Part shown: positions 7,408-14,888 of the stretch, one piece after another
Numbering within the stretch: position 1 is the stretch's first letter
How the letters are laid out: each line of letters starts with the position of its first letter
Assembly (NCBI GenBank): GCA_014896635.1
Contig: JADBKA010000091.1
Location: 1 to 18,558, forward strand
Direction of reading: 5' to 3'
DNA: 18,558 bases
DNA from: Ktedonobacteraceae bacterium
GTDB lineage: Bacteria > Chloroflexota > Ktedonobacteria > Ktedonobacterales > Ktedonobacteraceae
Made by a program: the position numbers and the translations under genes
Notes under the pieces: generated by a model
The model's input: only the letters and a program-made list of their open reading frames with translations
What the model was told of the DNA's origin: nothing
Databases searched by the model: none

Positions 7408-8124
7408 ATGCACAACGTTCTCGTCTTCATTCACGGTTCCGGCGACGACAGCCGTATCTGGCGTCAGCAGATCGACTATTTCGGGGAGCAGCGCGCCCTC
7501 GCTATTGACCTGCCAGGGCATGGACAGCGTCCTGATATCTTGCCATCCACAGCCACAGTCAGAGATTATGCGCATGCCGTTTCTCGCATTGTACACGACG
7601 AATTGCATCTCAGCCGTCCCATTATCGCCGGTCACTCGCTGGGAGGCGCCATAGCTCTGACGATGGCTCTGGAGTACAGCGATACGCTCGCCGGGCTGCT
7701 GCTCATTGGCACAGGCGCGCGCCTGCGTGTCCTTCCCACACTGCTAGAGGAAGCACAACAGGCGCCCTGGCAGGCGAAAACACATCTTACAGAGCTTGCT
7801 GCCACTCCAGACTTTGTGAGAACTCTCTTACCAGCCGCTCCGGCGGGGCCGTTCTCCGCCAGCGCGAATAATCTCTATCGGGATCTCGCTGCTTGCAATA
7901 GCTTTGATATCATGACACAACTCCATGAAATACAGTTGCCGGCGCTGATCATCTGCGGCACCGAAGACCGGCTGACTCCCGCAAAATACAGCCAGTATCT
8001 GCACCAGCAATTGCAGCACTCTACATTATATCTGCTTCCTCACAGCGGACATTACGTGATGTGCGAACAGGCTGAAGCGGTCAACAGTGCCATCGAACAG
8101 TGGATAAAGACGCTCCAACTCTAG
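7408..8124 (+). CDS. Alpha/beta-fold hydrolase
   Basis: A 238-residue single-domain alpha/beta hydrolase with a complete catalytic set. The oxyanion loop is HGSGDDSRIW (9-18), the nucleophile S77 is in the GHSLGG elbow, the acid D187 is in GTEDRLTP, and the base H215 is in SGHYVMCE. A cap region lies between about 105 and 170. No signal peptide is seen, so it is probably a cytoplasmic esterase, lactonase or similar; the substrate cannot be inferred. The frame is open back to 7180, overlapping yraN. The ATG at 7408 follows AAGGGGGATTAT and starts exactly where the family's first beta-strand begins. It is the only complete plus-strand gene and is apparently a single-gene unit. Confidence 0.92.
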   Translation: MHNVLVFIHGSGDDSRIWRQQIDYFGEQRALAIDLPGHGQRPDILPSTATVRDYAHAVSRIVHDELHLSRPIIAGHSLGGAIALTMALEYSDTLAGLLLIGTGARLRVLPTLLEEAQQAPWQAKTHLTELAATPDFVRTLLPAAPAGPFSASANNLYRDLAACNSFDIMTQLHEIQLPALIICGTEDRLTPAKYSQYLHQQLQHSTLYLLPHSGHYVMCEQAEAVNSAIEQWIKTLQL

Positions 8125-8158
8125 AATCTAACCCTGCCTGAATCTACCGACCGGTCAT

Positions 8159-8193
8159 ACCCGCTCTTTTCACCCGCTGCGTTAAGAGCGGGT
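8159..8193. terminator. Convergent intergenic hairpin (possible bidirectional terminator)
   Basis: ACCCGCTCTT (8159-8168) pairs perfectly with AAGAGCGGGT (8184-8193) around a 15-nt loop, midway between the convergent hydrolase and roadblock genes. One arm touches the roadblock TAA stop. Neither flank has a strong U-tract, so efficiency is uncertain. Confidence 0.5.
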
Positions 8194-8540
8194 TAATAGC
8201 TGGCAACGAGCTGGTTCAACTGGCGGCAGGCTTTCTTCATTTCCAGGCGCACTCGCCCAAGATTGCTGCGACCCCGTGTGATGACAACCAGAATAAGATC
8301 GCCTGCCTCTTGCATATGCACCGCGCCCAATTTTGTTTCAAGGATCACGTGCTGCGCCTCACCATGATTGAGCTGGCCCGTATAGCTAGATAGGGAGCCG
8401 AAGGCGGTAGCCGATATGGCCCCGATCATCTCCTCTTCGTCAGTGCGTAGCATGCCGGAGACGATCAGACCGTCCTTACCAACAAGGATCGCGTCATGTA
8501 CCTCTTCAAGTTCGGTCAGGCGTTGCAGAATAGTTTCCAC
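8193..8540 (-). CDS. Roadblock/LC7 domain protein (MglB-like)
   Basis: A 115-residue protein made of one roadblock/LC7 domain. Features are an N-terminal helix (TILQRLTELEEVHDAILVGKDG), the central strand GLIVSGM, a helix with EEMIGAISATAFGS, the paired strands HVILETKLGAVHMQEAG and DLILVVITRG, and a final amphipathic helix. Such proteins form dimers and act as platforms or GTPase-activating partners of small Ras-like GTPases, as MglB does for MglA; others bind scaffolds. No GTPase is encoded in this window. The start codon is GTG, supported by AAGGAG seven bases upstream. It lies 37 nt after the TPR gene and is the last gene of the M16-TPR-roadblock unit, suggesting a functional link with that scaffold. 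Confidence 0.9.
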   Translation of the reverse strand: METILQRLTELEEVHDAILVGKDGLIVSGMLRTDEEEMIGAISATAFGSLSSYTGQLNHGEAQHVILETKLGAVHMQEAGDLILVVITRGRSNLGRVRLEMKKACRQLNQLVASY

Positions 8541-8577
8541 ACTCTAGCTCCTTCAGGCATCTATTTTTCAATAAAAA

Positions 8578-11500
8578 CTAATGTTTCGCCCTTCTTGCCA
8601 TAGTCAGTGCCTTATTATAGGCTTCCATTGCTTGCAGGTACTCGCCCTGACGCATGTAGGCATCACCCAGCACGCGATAGCCGGCTGCATATTTAGGAGC
8701 CAGCTTTAACAGCGCACGCAGGTTGCTGACAACCTCGCCAAGCAATTCAGGCGCGCCCTTGATGATCAGGCGATACTCCCGCATTGCATCGTCATACTCG
8801 CCGCTCAACTGGTGATGATAGCCCCTGACCAGGCGTTCGCGGAAACTCACCCGATCGTCGCCAGCTTTTTCGCCCACCGCATGCTCAACAGGGCGCTGGC
8901 GCGCTGCTGGCGCCGGGGCTGCTTGCTCACGTGGCCCTGCCTGGCGAGATTGCAGATGTTGTAGACGGATTGCAGGCCGCCTCATCGTGGTTTCTAACTC
9001 GCTATCAAGCAGCGGATCTGAATGGATGGCCGGATTGGGTAGAGAGGATGGCACATCGGCAGGCGTCTGCGGCACAAATGTCGAAGTGAAGCCCGGCGTG
9101 GAAGAGGCCACTACGGCTCCCGGCTGCGGAAATTGCGGACCAGCGGGTGTACCGGCAACTGGTGCTCGTCTCTCTCTTAGAGCTTCTGGCTGTTGTGGCG
9201 CTGGTTGCGCTGGCTGTGCTGGCTGCGCCTCTACTCTAGATTCTGGCAGCATCCCGGCAGATTCTTCCCGCGTGGCCTGCGAGGATTCTTGAGCAAGAGG
9301 AACAGGAGGCGGAGTAGCCGGGGCAGGCGGGATTGCCGCCAGCATCGCCAGCCAGTCAGGCTGCTGCACAGGAGCAGACTCTGCCGGGGCATGAGTAAAC
9401 GATTGCCCGGTGGTCTGCGCAGGCGCAGGCGAGGAAGGCTCAGCAGGTGACTGAGAGACTGGCTGCTGTCTCGCTATATTGCCAAGTTCTGTTAGAGCAG
9501 AAGAAAGGGCAGGATCTTCCTGGTAACTTTCCCGCTCCTCTTCTGATTCCAGGCTCACACTGCGGGAAGATTCAGCAATTTCTGTATGCGACCGGGCCTG
9601 CTCTGCCTGAGCAATAGAGGCAAGCGAATGGGGTTCCAGCGAGACAAAACCCTGTTCTCTGAGAGATTGCTCCAATTCTTCCAGCGTCGTGAGATAGGCA
9701 GATTGCGCATCTTCCTGTGAAACAGGTTCATACGGCGTCGCAGATTCCGCTCCCATTCGGGGAGTTGCCGGCACCGGATTCGCCGGAACAGGAGCAGGTT
9801 CCGCCGGTTGCTGTTCACCGGCAGCAGTTTCACGACGCTGTGTCCCCGGCTGCTGTTCAGCAGATTCTGCTTCGGCCTGCGCGACCTCATGACTATACTG
9901 CTCCGCTTCCTCTTGATCCATCGCCTGCGCACCAAGCGCCTTTAACCACTGAGGGCCAAAGGATAATCCATCCTCATCTTCTTCCTCGGACTCTTGGCTC
10001 TCCACTTCCAAGTTTTCCCAGGATCGAAATGCTCCTTCTACAGGTAGCTGTTGCATATCGCCGGTGTTTTCCTGATCTTTTTCAACACTTTTTGTCACCG
10101 GTTGCACATGTTTTGCTGCCGACGCTCTATCAGTCGAGGAAGATGGTGAGGTGGCAGACAGCGACTGTGGTCGGAGTTGTGGTGGAGAGAGATCACTCTC
10201 CAGTTCCGGTAATTGCTCTTCTCCATGCCACGAGGGAGGAGGTGTAGATTCAGAGAGTGACCCATGCTCACCCTGGCTCTGCGTAAGCATGCTCAGCCAG
10301 GCAGGCGGCACTTGTTTTACCTCATCATGCTCTCTCAGCGATGCTTTCCAGAGTTCAGTGGCTTCGAGAGATCCCGCAGGCGCCGAAGGTGTCACATCCA
10401 TCTCATCCGAGAGAGCTTTCTCCTCTTCTACTGGTGGCTCCTGCCATGTTTCGATCTCTGGCTCATCGGATTCGCCGGCCTTGCTCTGTGCCGCCAGATC
10501 TGGCGGCACAGTTACGGACTGGTCGAAATGGCGCCACGTACCCGACGACTCCTGCGCGGCTTCCGTTGCAGGAGGAAGCGGCGACGCTGGTGTAGATACG
10601 CCGGCAGAAGGCGCAAAACCGGGAATGTTGTCGCTGGTCCAGATCGGGATATCCTGTTCTGCTCTGGATTGAGCAGGAGGCAGCGGTGTAAGGGTAGCCT
10701 CGCCATTCCAACTCTCTATCGCCCCCCAGTGAGAAAGCGCATCACCAGCCAAAGCTGCCTGATACTCTTTACCATTCTGCGATGGCGAACTCTCTTTCCG
10801 CTGTACAGAAGTTGGTGGAACGGCAGGGAGAACGGCACTGGCCGAGTCGAGCACAACTGGTGGTTTTCTCAATAAAGGGAGGAAAGGATCATTGGACTGA
10901 GAGGCAAACAGGTCAGCAAAGAGTTCCTGGGCCACAACCAGATCGGGATCTAGAGCCTCAGCCCGGCCCATCAGTTCCCGCGCCCGTTGTAAGTTTTTGG
11001 GCGCAGTCACATGAGCCAGGAGAAATAGAGCTTTCAGACAATCGGGTACCTCTTCCAGAATTTGCTGCGCCTGCCGCTCAACCTGATCGTATTGCCCGGA
11101 GCGCCAGCAGGCTTCCAGCAGGCCGAGGCGCGCATCGAGACGATCACTGTTGGCCGCGAGCACCGCCTCCCATTCCTGAATCGATTGCATCAGCAGATCG
11201 CCGCGCATATAGAGGCGCGCCAGACCCGCACGCGAAAACATCAATCCCTGCTGCCCGGTTTTCGCGCAGAGCTTGTTGAACTCATTACGGATCTGGCTGT
11301 TCCCTCGACTTAATTCATAGGCTTGCTGGTAACAATCAAGCGCCGTATCATAATCCTGCCTGCGCTCACTGACCAGTGCCCGGTCACAGTAGGCAACGAC
11401 ATTTTCTGGATCATTGGTCAGTACCCAGTCGAAGGCACGCTGTGCTTCATCCAGTTTCCCCTGTTTCAGATACACTTCACCCAGAAGGCGTTGCGCTTCC

Positions 11501-11619
11501 AGAGACTGTGGAAAATGGTTAAGGACAATCTGGCATTTATCCAGCGCTTCCTCAATACGACCGGAGCTGATTGCATCTTCTGTCTCTTGCAAATAATCAC
11601 GCAGTGTTGTTTGTGCCAT
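8578..11619 (-). CDS. Very long TPR scaffold protein with disordered linker
   Basis: A 1013-residue protein. Residues 1-235 hold about six tetratricopeptide repeats (for example EAQRLLGEVYLKQGKLDEAQ, 41-60). Residues about 240-920 are Pro/Ala/Ser/Glu/Gln-rich low complexity and very likely disordered. Residues 925-1010 form at least one or two further TPR-like repeats (AAGYRVLGDAYMRQGEYLQA). Three copies of a Trp-Leu motif stand out in the linker: PPAWLSML (438-445), GPQWLKALG (555-563) and QPDWLAML (753-760). There is no membrane segment or signal peptide, so a cytoplasmic protein-protein scaffold is inferred. The start is ATG with GGAG about ten bases upstream. It sits 24 nt after the M16 protease and 37 nt before the roadblock protein. 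The exact function is unknown. Confidence 0.9.
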   Translation of the reverse strand: MAQTTLRDYLQETEDAISSGRIEEALDKCQIVLNHFPQSLEAQRLLGEVYLKQGKLDEAQRAFDWVLTNDPENVVAYCDRALVSERRQDYDTALDCYQQAYELSRGNSQIRNEFNKLCAKTGQQGLMFSRAGLARLYMRGDLLMQSIQEWEAVLAANSDRLDARLGLLEACWRSGQYDQVERQAQQILEEVPDCLKALFLLAHVTAPKNLQRARELMGRAEALDPDLVVAQELFADLFASQSNDPFLPLLRKPPVVLDSASAVLPAVPPTSVQRKESSPSQNGKEYQAALAGDALSHWGAIESWNGEATLTPLPPAQSRAEQDIPIWTSDNIPGFAPSAGVSTPASPLPPATEAAQESSGTWRHFDQSVTVPPDLAAQSKAGESDEPEIETWQEPPVEEEKALSDEMDVTPSAPAGSLEATELWKASLREHDEVKQVPPAWLSMLTQSQGEHGSLSESTPPPSWHGEEQLPELESDLSPPQLRPQSLSATSPSSSTDRASAAKHVQPVTKSVEKDQENTGDMQQLPVEGAFRSWENLEVESQESEEEDEDGLSFGPQWLKALGAQAMDQEEAEQYSHEVAQAEAESAEQQPGTQRRETAAGEQQPAEPAPVPANPVPATPRMGAESATPYEPVSQEDAQSAYLTTLEELEQSLREQGFVSLEPHSLASIAQAEQARSHTEIAESSRSVSLESEEERESYQEDPALSSALTELGNIARQQPVSQSPAEPSSPAPAQTTGQSFTHAPAESAPVQQPDWLAMLAAIPPAPATPPPVPLAQESSQATREESAGMLPESRVEAQPAQPAQPAPQQPEALRERRAPVAGTPAGPQFPQPGAVVASSTPGFTSTFVPQTPADVPSSLPNPAIHSDPLLDSELETTMRRPAIRLQHLQSRQAGPREQAAPAPAARQRPVEHAVGEKAGDDRVSFRERLVRGYHHQLSGEYDDAMREYRLIIKGAPELLGEVVSNLRALLKLAPKYAAGYRVLGDAYMRQGEYLQAMEAYNKALTMARRAKH

Positions 11620-11643
11620 AACACCTGATCTCCTCTTCCCGCT

Positions 11644-12921
11644 TTACACGCCTGTGAGCAACCGCTCAAAACGCTCTGTTCGCCATACATCATCTGGCCC
11701 GATGACCGCGAGACGACGCCACTCAGGAGCAAAACAGGCCCGCGCCACTCGCTGTATATCTTCTGCCGTGACAGCATTGACCAGAGCCACTACCTGATCA
11801 ACGTCCCGGATCTGCCTCTGCAAACATTCCTGACTTCCCAGCCAGGAGGCTACCTGCTGCGTACCTTCCAGACCGAGCAGAAGGCCACCACGCACATATG
11901 CTTTAAAACGCTCAAGCTCTTCCTCTCCTACCGGCGTGGTAGAGAGTCGCTCCAGCTCAGCCACGATAGCGATAATAGCCTCTTCGAGATGTGTAGGGTC
12001 CACGCCCGCGCTAATCACCAGATCACCGGTTTCACGATAACTGTTACAATAGCTGCCAATATCATAGGCCAGGCCCTGCTCTTCGCGGATCGACTGGAAC
12101 AGCCGCGAACTCATCCCATCGCCCAGCAACGCATTGATCAGCAGCATCGGGTAGTAATCAGGAGCGTTGTAAGAGATCCCCGGCACTGCCAGGCAGAGAT
12201 TCGCCTGTTCTGTCTCTTTCTTTACCAGGCGTACAGGAGCAGCATCGCGCGGGGGCAGGCTCTCGTCCCAGCGCGGCAAATGCCCTGGCCGCCATTCACC
12301 AAACAGGCTTTCCACCTGCTCAATCACCTGTTTCTCATCAATATTACCGGCAATGCTGATCACAAACAGACCAGGCTGATAGTGGGCAGCAAAGTAGTCA
12401 AGCAACTGCTGGCGCCGCAAACGCGAAACGCTTTCAATCGTTCCGGCATCATCTCTTCCCAGCGGCAGGCCAGGCCACATCACCTCGTCAATCAACAGGT
12501 TTACCCACTCCTGGGGATCATCCTGCGTCGCACTGAGTTCTTCAATGATCACCCCGCGCTCTTTCTCCATCTCAACGGGATCGAAAAGTGGATAACGGAT
12601 CATATCGGACAGCACATTCAGCACATGGGAGGTATACTCGCCGGGTACACGGACAGTATAACTGGTCAACTCCTTGCCGGTGCTACCGTTAAACACTCCC
12701 CCAACTCCCTCAATCGCCTCCGAGATCAGCTTCGCCCCCGCATAATGCCGTGATCCTTTGAAGAGCATATGCTCGATAAAATGTGACACCCCGGCAAGAG
12801 CCTCCGACTCAAAACGCGACCCGACACCCAGAAAACAGCCAATACTGGCGGAGTGCATGCCAGGCATAGGGGAAGTCAGAAGACACAGTCCGTTTTTTAA
12901 TATCGTTCGCTTGTATTCCAT
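11644..12921 (-). CDS. M16-family zinc metalloprotease (pitrilysin/processing-peptidase type)
   Basis: A 425-residue peptidase of the processing-peptidase-like M16 subfamily. The inverted zinc motif HFIEH is at residues 47-51, and the third ligand Glu is in IIEELSATQDDP (E127/E128), at the family spacing of about 76 residues. The C-terminal half contains GDGMSSRLFQSIREEQGLAYDI, with the conserved Arg and Tyr that close over substrate. The active-site side is intact, so it should be a working peptidase and not the inactive paralogue. No signal peptide is seen. The frame is open to a GTG at 12960, which lacks a ribosome site. The ATG at 12921 gives the family's normal N-terminus (MEYKRTILKNGLCLL). 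It is the first gene of the M16-TPR-roadblock unit. Confidence 0.93.
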   Translation of the reverse strand: MEYKRTILKNGLCLLTSPMPGMHSASIGCFLGVGSRFESEALAGVSHFIEHMLFKGSRHYAGAKLISEAIEGVGGVFNGSTGKELTSYTVRVPGEYTSHVLNVLSDMIRYPLFDPVEMEKERGVIIEELSATQDDPQEWVNLLIDEVMWPGLPLGRDDAGTIESVSRLRRQQLLDYFAAHYQPGLFVISIAGNIDEKQVIEQVESLFGEWRPGHLPRWDESLPPRDAAPVRLVKKETEQANLCLAVPGISYNAPDYYPMLLINALLGDGMSSRLFQSIREEQGLAYDIGSYCNSYRETGDLVISAGVDPTHLEEAIIAIVAELERLSTTPVGEEELERFKAYVRGGLLLGLEGTQQVASWLGSQECLQRQIRDVDQVVALVNAVTAEDIQRVARACFAPEWRRLAVIGPDDVWRTERFERLLTGV

Positions 12922-13036
12922 TCCAGCCTGTCTAATCACTGTAGAATGTAATATATTCACGCTATACTATAAATAATACTCTGTATCGTGTCTGTTCGTC
13001 TGAAGTTATCCCAATCGCCAAAATACCTCTTCGCGC

Positions 13037-13111
13037 TCAGCTATCTGAGTGAACCAGCAAATCCCGTATGCCGGTGTTTTCTGAAAGCACCATGATATGA
13101 TTTCTCTTCAT
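13037..13111 (-). CDS. Possible 24-codon leader ORF before the M16 operon
   Basis: On the minus strand an ATG at 13111 opens a 24-codon frame ending in TGA at 13037 (peptide begins MKRNHIMVLSENTG). It lies wholly inside the presumed leader of the M16 operon, about 40 nt after the predicted transcription start. The only ribosome-site-like sequence is GGA five bases upstream. The two leader hairpins overlap its beginning and its end. It may be a regulatory upstream ORF or chance; there is no run of a single amino acid typical of attenuator peptides. Confidence 0.2.
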   Translation of the reverse strand: MKRNHIMVLSENTGIRDLLVHSDS

Positions 13112-13157
13112 ACCATTCCGAAATCTTTAACAGAACGAAAGGCAGTAACCTTGCAGT

Positions 13158-13186
13158 ATTATAGACCTTTTGCGGCTTCGTCGCAA
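13158..13186 (-). promoter_or_regulatory. Sigma-70 promoter for the M16-TPR-roadblock operon
   Basis: Minus-strand TTGCGA (13181-13186), exactly 17 bp, then TATAAT (13158-13163). The -35 half overlaps an inverted repeat TTGCG/CGCAA (13170-13186), which might serve as an operator. A start near 13150 would leave a leader of about 230 nt before the protease ATG. Confidence 0.6.
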
Positions 13187-13259
13187 CTGAACAGAGGGGA
13201 CAGGGAGAGAGATAGCCCATTTGGGTACAAAGACACAATATGCCGAGATGACAGTGGAA

Positions 13260-13285
13260 AGAGCAGGATGATATCGTCCTGCTCT
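13260..13285 (-). terminator. Hairpin behind the four-ribbon zinc protein gene
   Basis: AGAGCAGGA and TCCTGCTCT flank a central GATATC with one G-T pair, giving an almost perfect 26-nt palindrome 29 nt after the zinc-ribbon stop. After the stem the minus strand reads TTCCACTG, so the U-tract is weak. It also insulates the gene from the M16 promoter that follows. Confidence 0.5.
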
Positions 13286-13314
13286 CCCTTCTCAGCGGGA
13301 ATCGCCTGATGGCA

Positions 13315-14103
13315 TCAGATCAAACCGATATCATCGGCCAGTTCCCCCAGCCCTCCTAGTAAGCCTCCCTCATGATCGTCATGATCAACCCTATCATGAT
13401 CAACTCTATGATGAGTAATTGAATTTTCTATGTTATGCAGCAGTATCTGCCCGCCTATCACAGCCGCTGCTCCACCGAGTACACCCATCGCCAGTTTACC
13501 ACCATCGCTCTGAAGAAATCCACCACCTTGCTGACTGGCAGGCATGTTAGCCGGAACAGGGATAACGCCCGCTAAACTTGTACGGCAGCTCTGGCAATAC
13601 GGCGTTCCCAGAGGTGCCATCGCCATGCATGTTGGACAGCGCAGAACCATCGGTCCCTGTCCCATCATCGGCTGAGGCTGATAGCTGCCATACTGCTGCG
13701 GAGGATACTGTTGCACCTGCTGGTAGGATTGTGAATACTGTGGATATTGCGGGTACTGCGAATATGATGCTTGAGAAGAGGGAGTTGCGGGAACAGCGGG
13801 ATACTGCTCTGATGGCATATACCCTGACTGAGCAGCAGGGACCGCGTTCAGTTGTGTACCACAACCACCGCAGAAACGTGTGCCGAGAGCATTCTGCCGT
13901 CCACAGCCGGGACAATAGATCAGAGTGGCCGGAGCAGGATCATTCATCTTATGCCCACAATTTGTACAAAAAGCGGTGACGGTGGGCAATGCTGTGTGAC
14001 ATGCCGGACACTGACGCGCGGAAGGTTGAGCAGTAGCGGCCCCACAGTGCGAGCAGAACTTTTTACCAGTGATATCGTTGCCGCAGCTTGAACAGATTGC
14101 CAT
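13315..14103 (-). CDS. Multi-zinc-ribbon protein with Gln/Tyr-rich linker and His/Asp tail
   Basis: A 262-residue protein of unknown function. It has four complete zinc ribbons with CxxC pairs at C4/C7+C17/C20, C32/C35+C46/C49, C64/C67+C78/C81 and C156/C159+C170/C173. The first three form a tight array resembling DZANK/double zinc-ribbon modules. Residues 93-148 are rich in Gln, Tyr and Pro with short SQYPQY repeats and are probably disordered. Residues 203-222 (LAMGVLGGAAAVIGGQILL) form a glycine-rich hydrophobic stretch that could be a membrane helix. The tail then has HHRVDHDRVDHDDHEGG, a possible metal-binding segment. The AGGAG lies 14 bases from the ATG, with a closer CAGGA. It has its own promoter with an operator-like palindrome and is a single-gene unit. 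Confidence 0.9.
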   Translation of the reverse strand: MAICSSCGNDITGKKFCSHCGAATAQPSARQCPACHTALPTVTAFCTNCGHKMNDPAPATLIYCPGCGRQNALGTRFCGGCGTQLNAVPAAQSGYMPSEQYPAVPATPSSQASYSQYPQYPQYSQSYQQVQQYPPQQYGSYQPQPMMGQGPMVLRCPTCMAMAPLGTPYCQSCRTSLAGVIPVPANMPASQQGGGFLQSDGGKLAMGVLGGAAAVIGGQILLHNIENSITHHRVDHDRVDHDDHEGGLLGGLGELADDIGLI

Positions 14104-14177
14104 TCCTGATAATGACTCTCCTGGTAGTTTTTCAAGCCCTACCGGGCCTCGCAGACCTCTCCGGCTGCCGCACCTCT

Positions 14178-14206
14178 AGTATAACATGCGAGAACGATTC
14201 TCACAA
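14178..14206 (-). promoter_or_regulatory. Promoter of the multi-zinc-ribbon gene, with a palindrome in its spacer
   Basis: Minus-strand TTGTGA (14201-14206), 17 bp, then TATACT (14178-14183) with a TGT just before it (extended -10). The interval 14187-14205 is a 19-bp near-palindrome (core GAGAA-NNN-TTCTC; the two asymmetric pairs are G-T) covering the spacer and -35. That is the usual place for a repressor site. The predicted start near 14171 gives a leader of about 68 nt. Confidence 0.6.
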
Positions 14207-14239
14207 GCATGCTCTGAAGACTCTCTTTCAGTTTATATA

Positions 14240-14869
14240 TCATTTTAGCGTATTATTAGCAATACGAACATGGTAAGAAGTACCGCGCGGCAGGTGAATG
14301 CTCAGCAATTGTCTCGTTGTATATACGGCGCCATCCAGGCTAGTATCATCCAGCAGAGCGTTACTGAGGCTGGCTTCGCTCAGATTGGCTCCGCTCAGGT
14401 CGGCGTGACTCAGATCGGCTTCGCTCAGATTGGCGCGTCTGAGGTCAGCTCCGCTGAGATTCGCGCCACGCAGGTTGGCCCCACGCAGGTCGGCATGACT
14501 CAGATCAGCTTTGTAGAGGTCGGCATAGCGCAGGTCGGCTTCGACCAGGCAGGCCAGGCTTAGATTGGTTCTGATCAGTTCGGCTCTGACCAGCCAACTC
14601 TGCCTGAGATCTGCGCCGCTTAGATCGGCCTGACTCAGGTCGGCTTCGCTCAAGTTCGCGTGACTCAGATCGGCCCGGCGCAGATCAACTTCTCTCAGAT
14701 TGGCCTGGAAAAGGTCTATGCGGCGCAGGCCAGCGTGGTCAAGCGCGGCTGGCACCAGGCCCAGACCGATGTAATCAGAACCTGCTGGCCTCCCCTGATT
14801 GCGATTTCTCCACCAGTTCCAGACTTCTACACCCTGTTTCAGTATCTCAAGCAGTTGCTGGTCCGCCAT
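14240..14869 (-). CDS. Pentapeptide-repeat protein
   Basis: A 209-residue protein. After an N-terminal helical segment (LLEILKQGVEVWNWWRNRNQ, about 6-25), residues about 44-182 are some 28 consecutive A(D/N)LxX pentapeptides. These would form about seven coils of a right-handed quadrilateral beta-helix. Known members include DNA-mimic gyrase protectors (Qnr, MfpA) and many unassigned proteins. The strand here lacks features that would single out a gyrase inhibitor, so function is left open. The N-terminal GVxxWNxWR type segment is one I recall from many bacterial pentapeptide proteins. The frame begins at a GTG at 14875, but GGAGG seven bases before the ATG at 14869 fixes the start. It follows the FIST gene after 19 nt. 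Confidence 0.92.
   Translation of the reverse strand: MADQQLLEILKQGVEVWNWWRNRNQGRPAGSDYIGLGLVPAALDHAGLRRIDLFQANLREVDLRRADLSHANLSEADLSQADLSGADLRQSWLVRAELIRTNLSLACLVEADLRYADLYKADLSHADLRGANLRGANLSGADLRRANLSEADLSHADLSGANLSEASLSNALLDDTSLDGAVYTTRQLLSIHLPRGTSYHVRIANNTLK
14318..14742. repeat. Degenerate 15-bp tandem repeat encoding the pentapeptides
   Basis: About 28 imperfect copies of a 15-bp unit (of the form GCTCAGRTYGGCTTC on the plus strand) run through the pentapeptide gene. They are coding repeats maintained by the protein fold. They also create an artificial open frame on the opposite strand. Confidence 0.8.
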
Positions 14870-14888
14870 GTTCACACCTCCATTTATC

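Larger units (their letters stand above)
12922..13314. other. 393-bp intergenic region: leader, promoter and terminator, no convincing protein gene
   Basis: From right to left on the minus strand it holds a hairpin behind the four-ribbon gene (13260-13285), a consensus-like promoter (13158-13186) and then a leader of about 230 nt before the M16 ATG. The leader contains a 7-8 bp hairpin at 13073-13091 (GGTGTTTT/GAAAGCACC type, one wobble) and another at 13034-13051 (CTCAG-CTAT-CTGAG core). An AT-rich stretch with TATAGT at 12966-12971 could be a second, proximal -10. Longer open frames crossing this region run through the promoter and have no ribosome site. Confidence 0.6.

Noticed and set aside
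9717..10875. Several plus-strand frames opposite the TPR linker
   Set aside because: The biased composition of the linker removes stop codons on the other strand. No family motif and no ribosome sites were seen.
13041..13238. 65-codon minus-strand frame in the intergenic region
   Set aside because: It runs through the TATAAT promoter and its -35, lacks a ribosome site and resembles no family. A 70-codon plus-strand frame (13097-13309) fails for the same reasons.
14270..14563. Plus-strand open frame full of QIGFAQIG-like repeats
   Set aside because: It is the antisense image of the pentapeptide repeats. The minus-strand frame has the ribosome site, N-terminal domain and family match.
14318..14742. 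Short regular repeats that could suggest a CRISPR array
   Set aside because: The 15-bp units are contiguous, imperfect and in frame. There are no unique spacers, and they encode pentapeptides.
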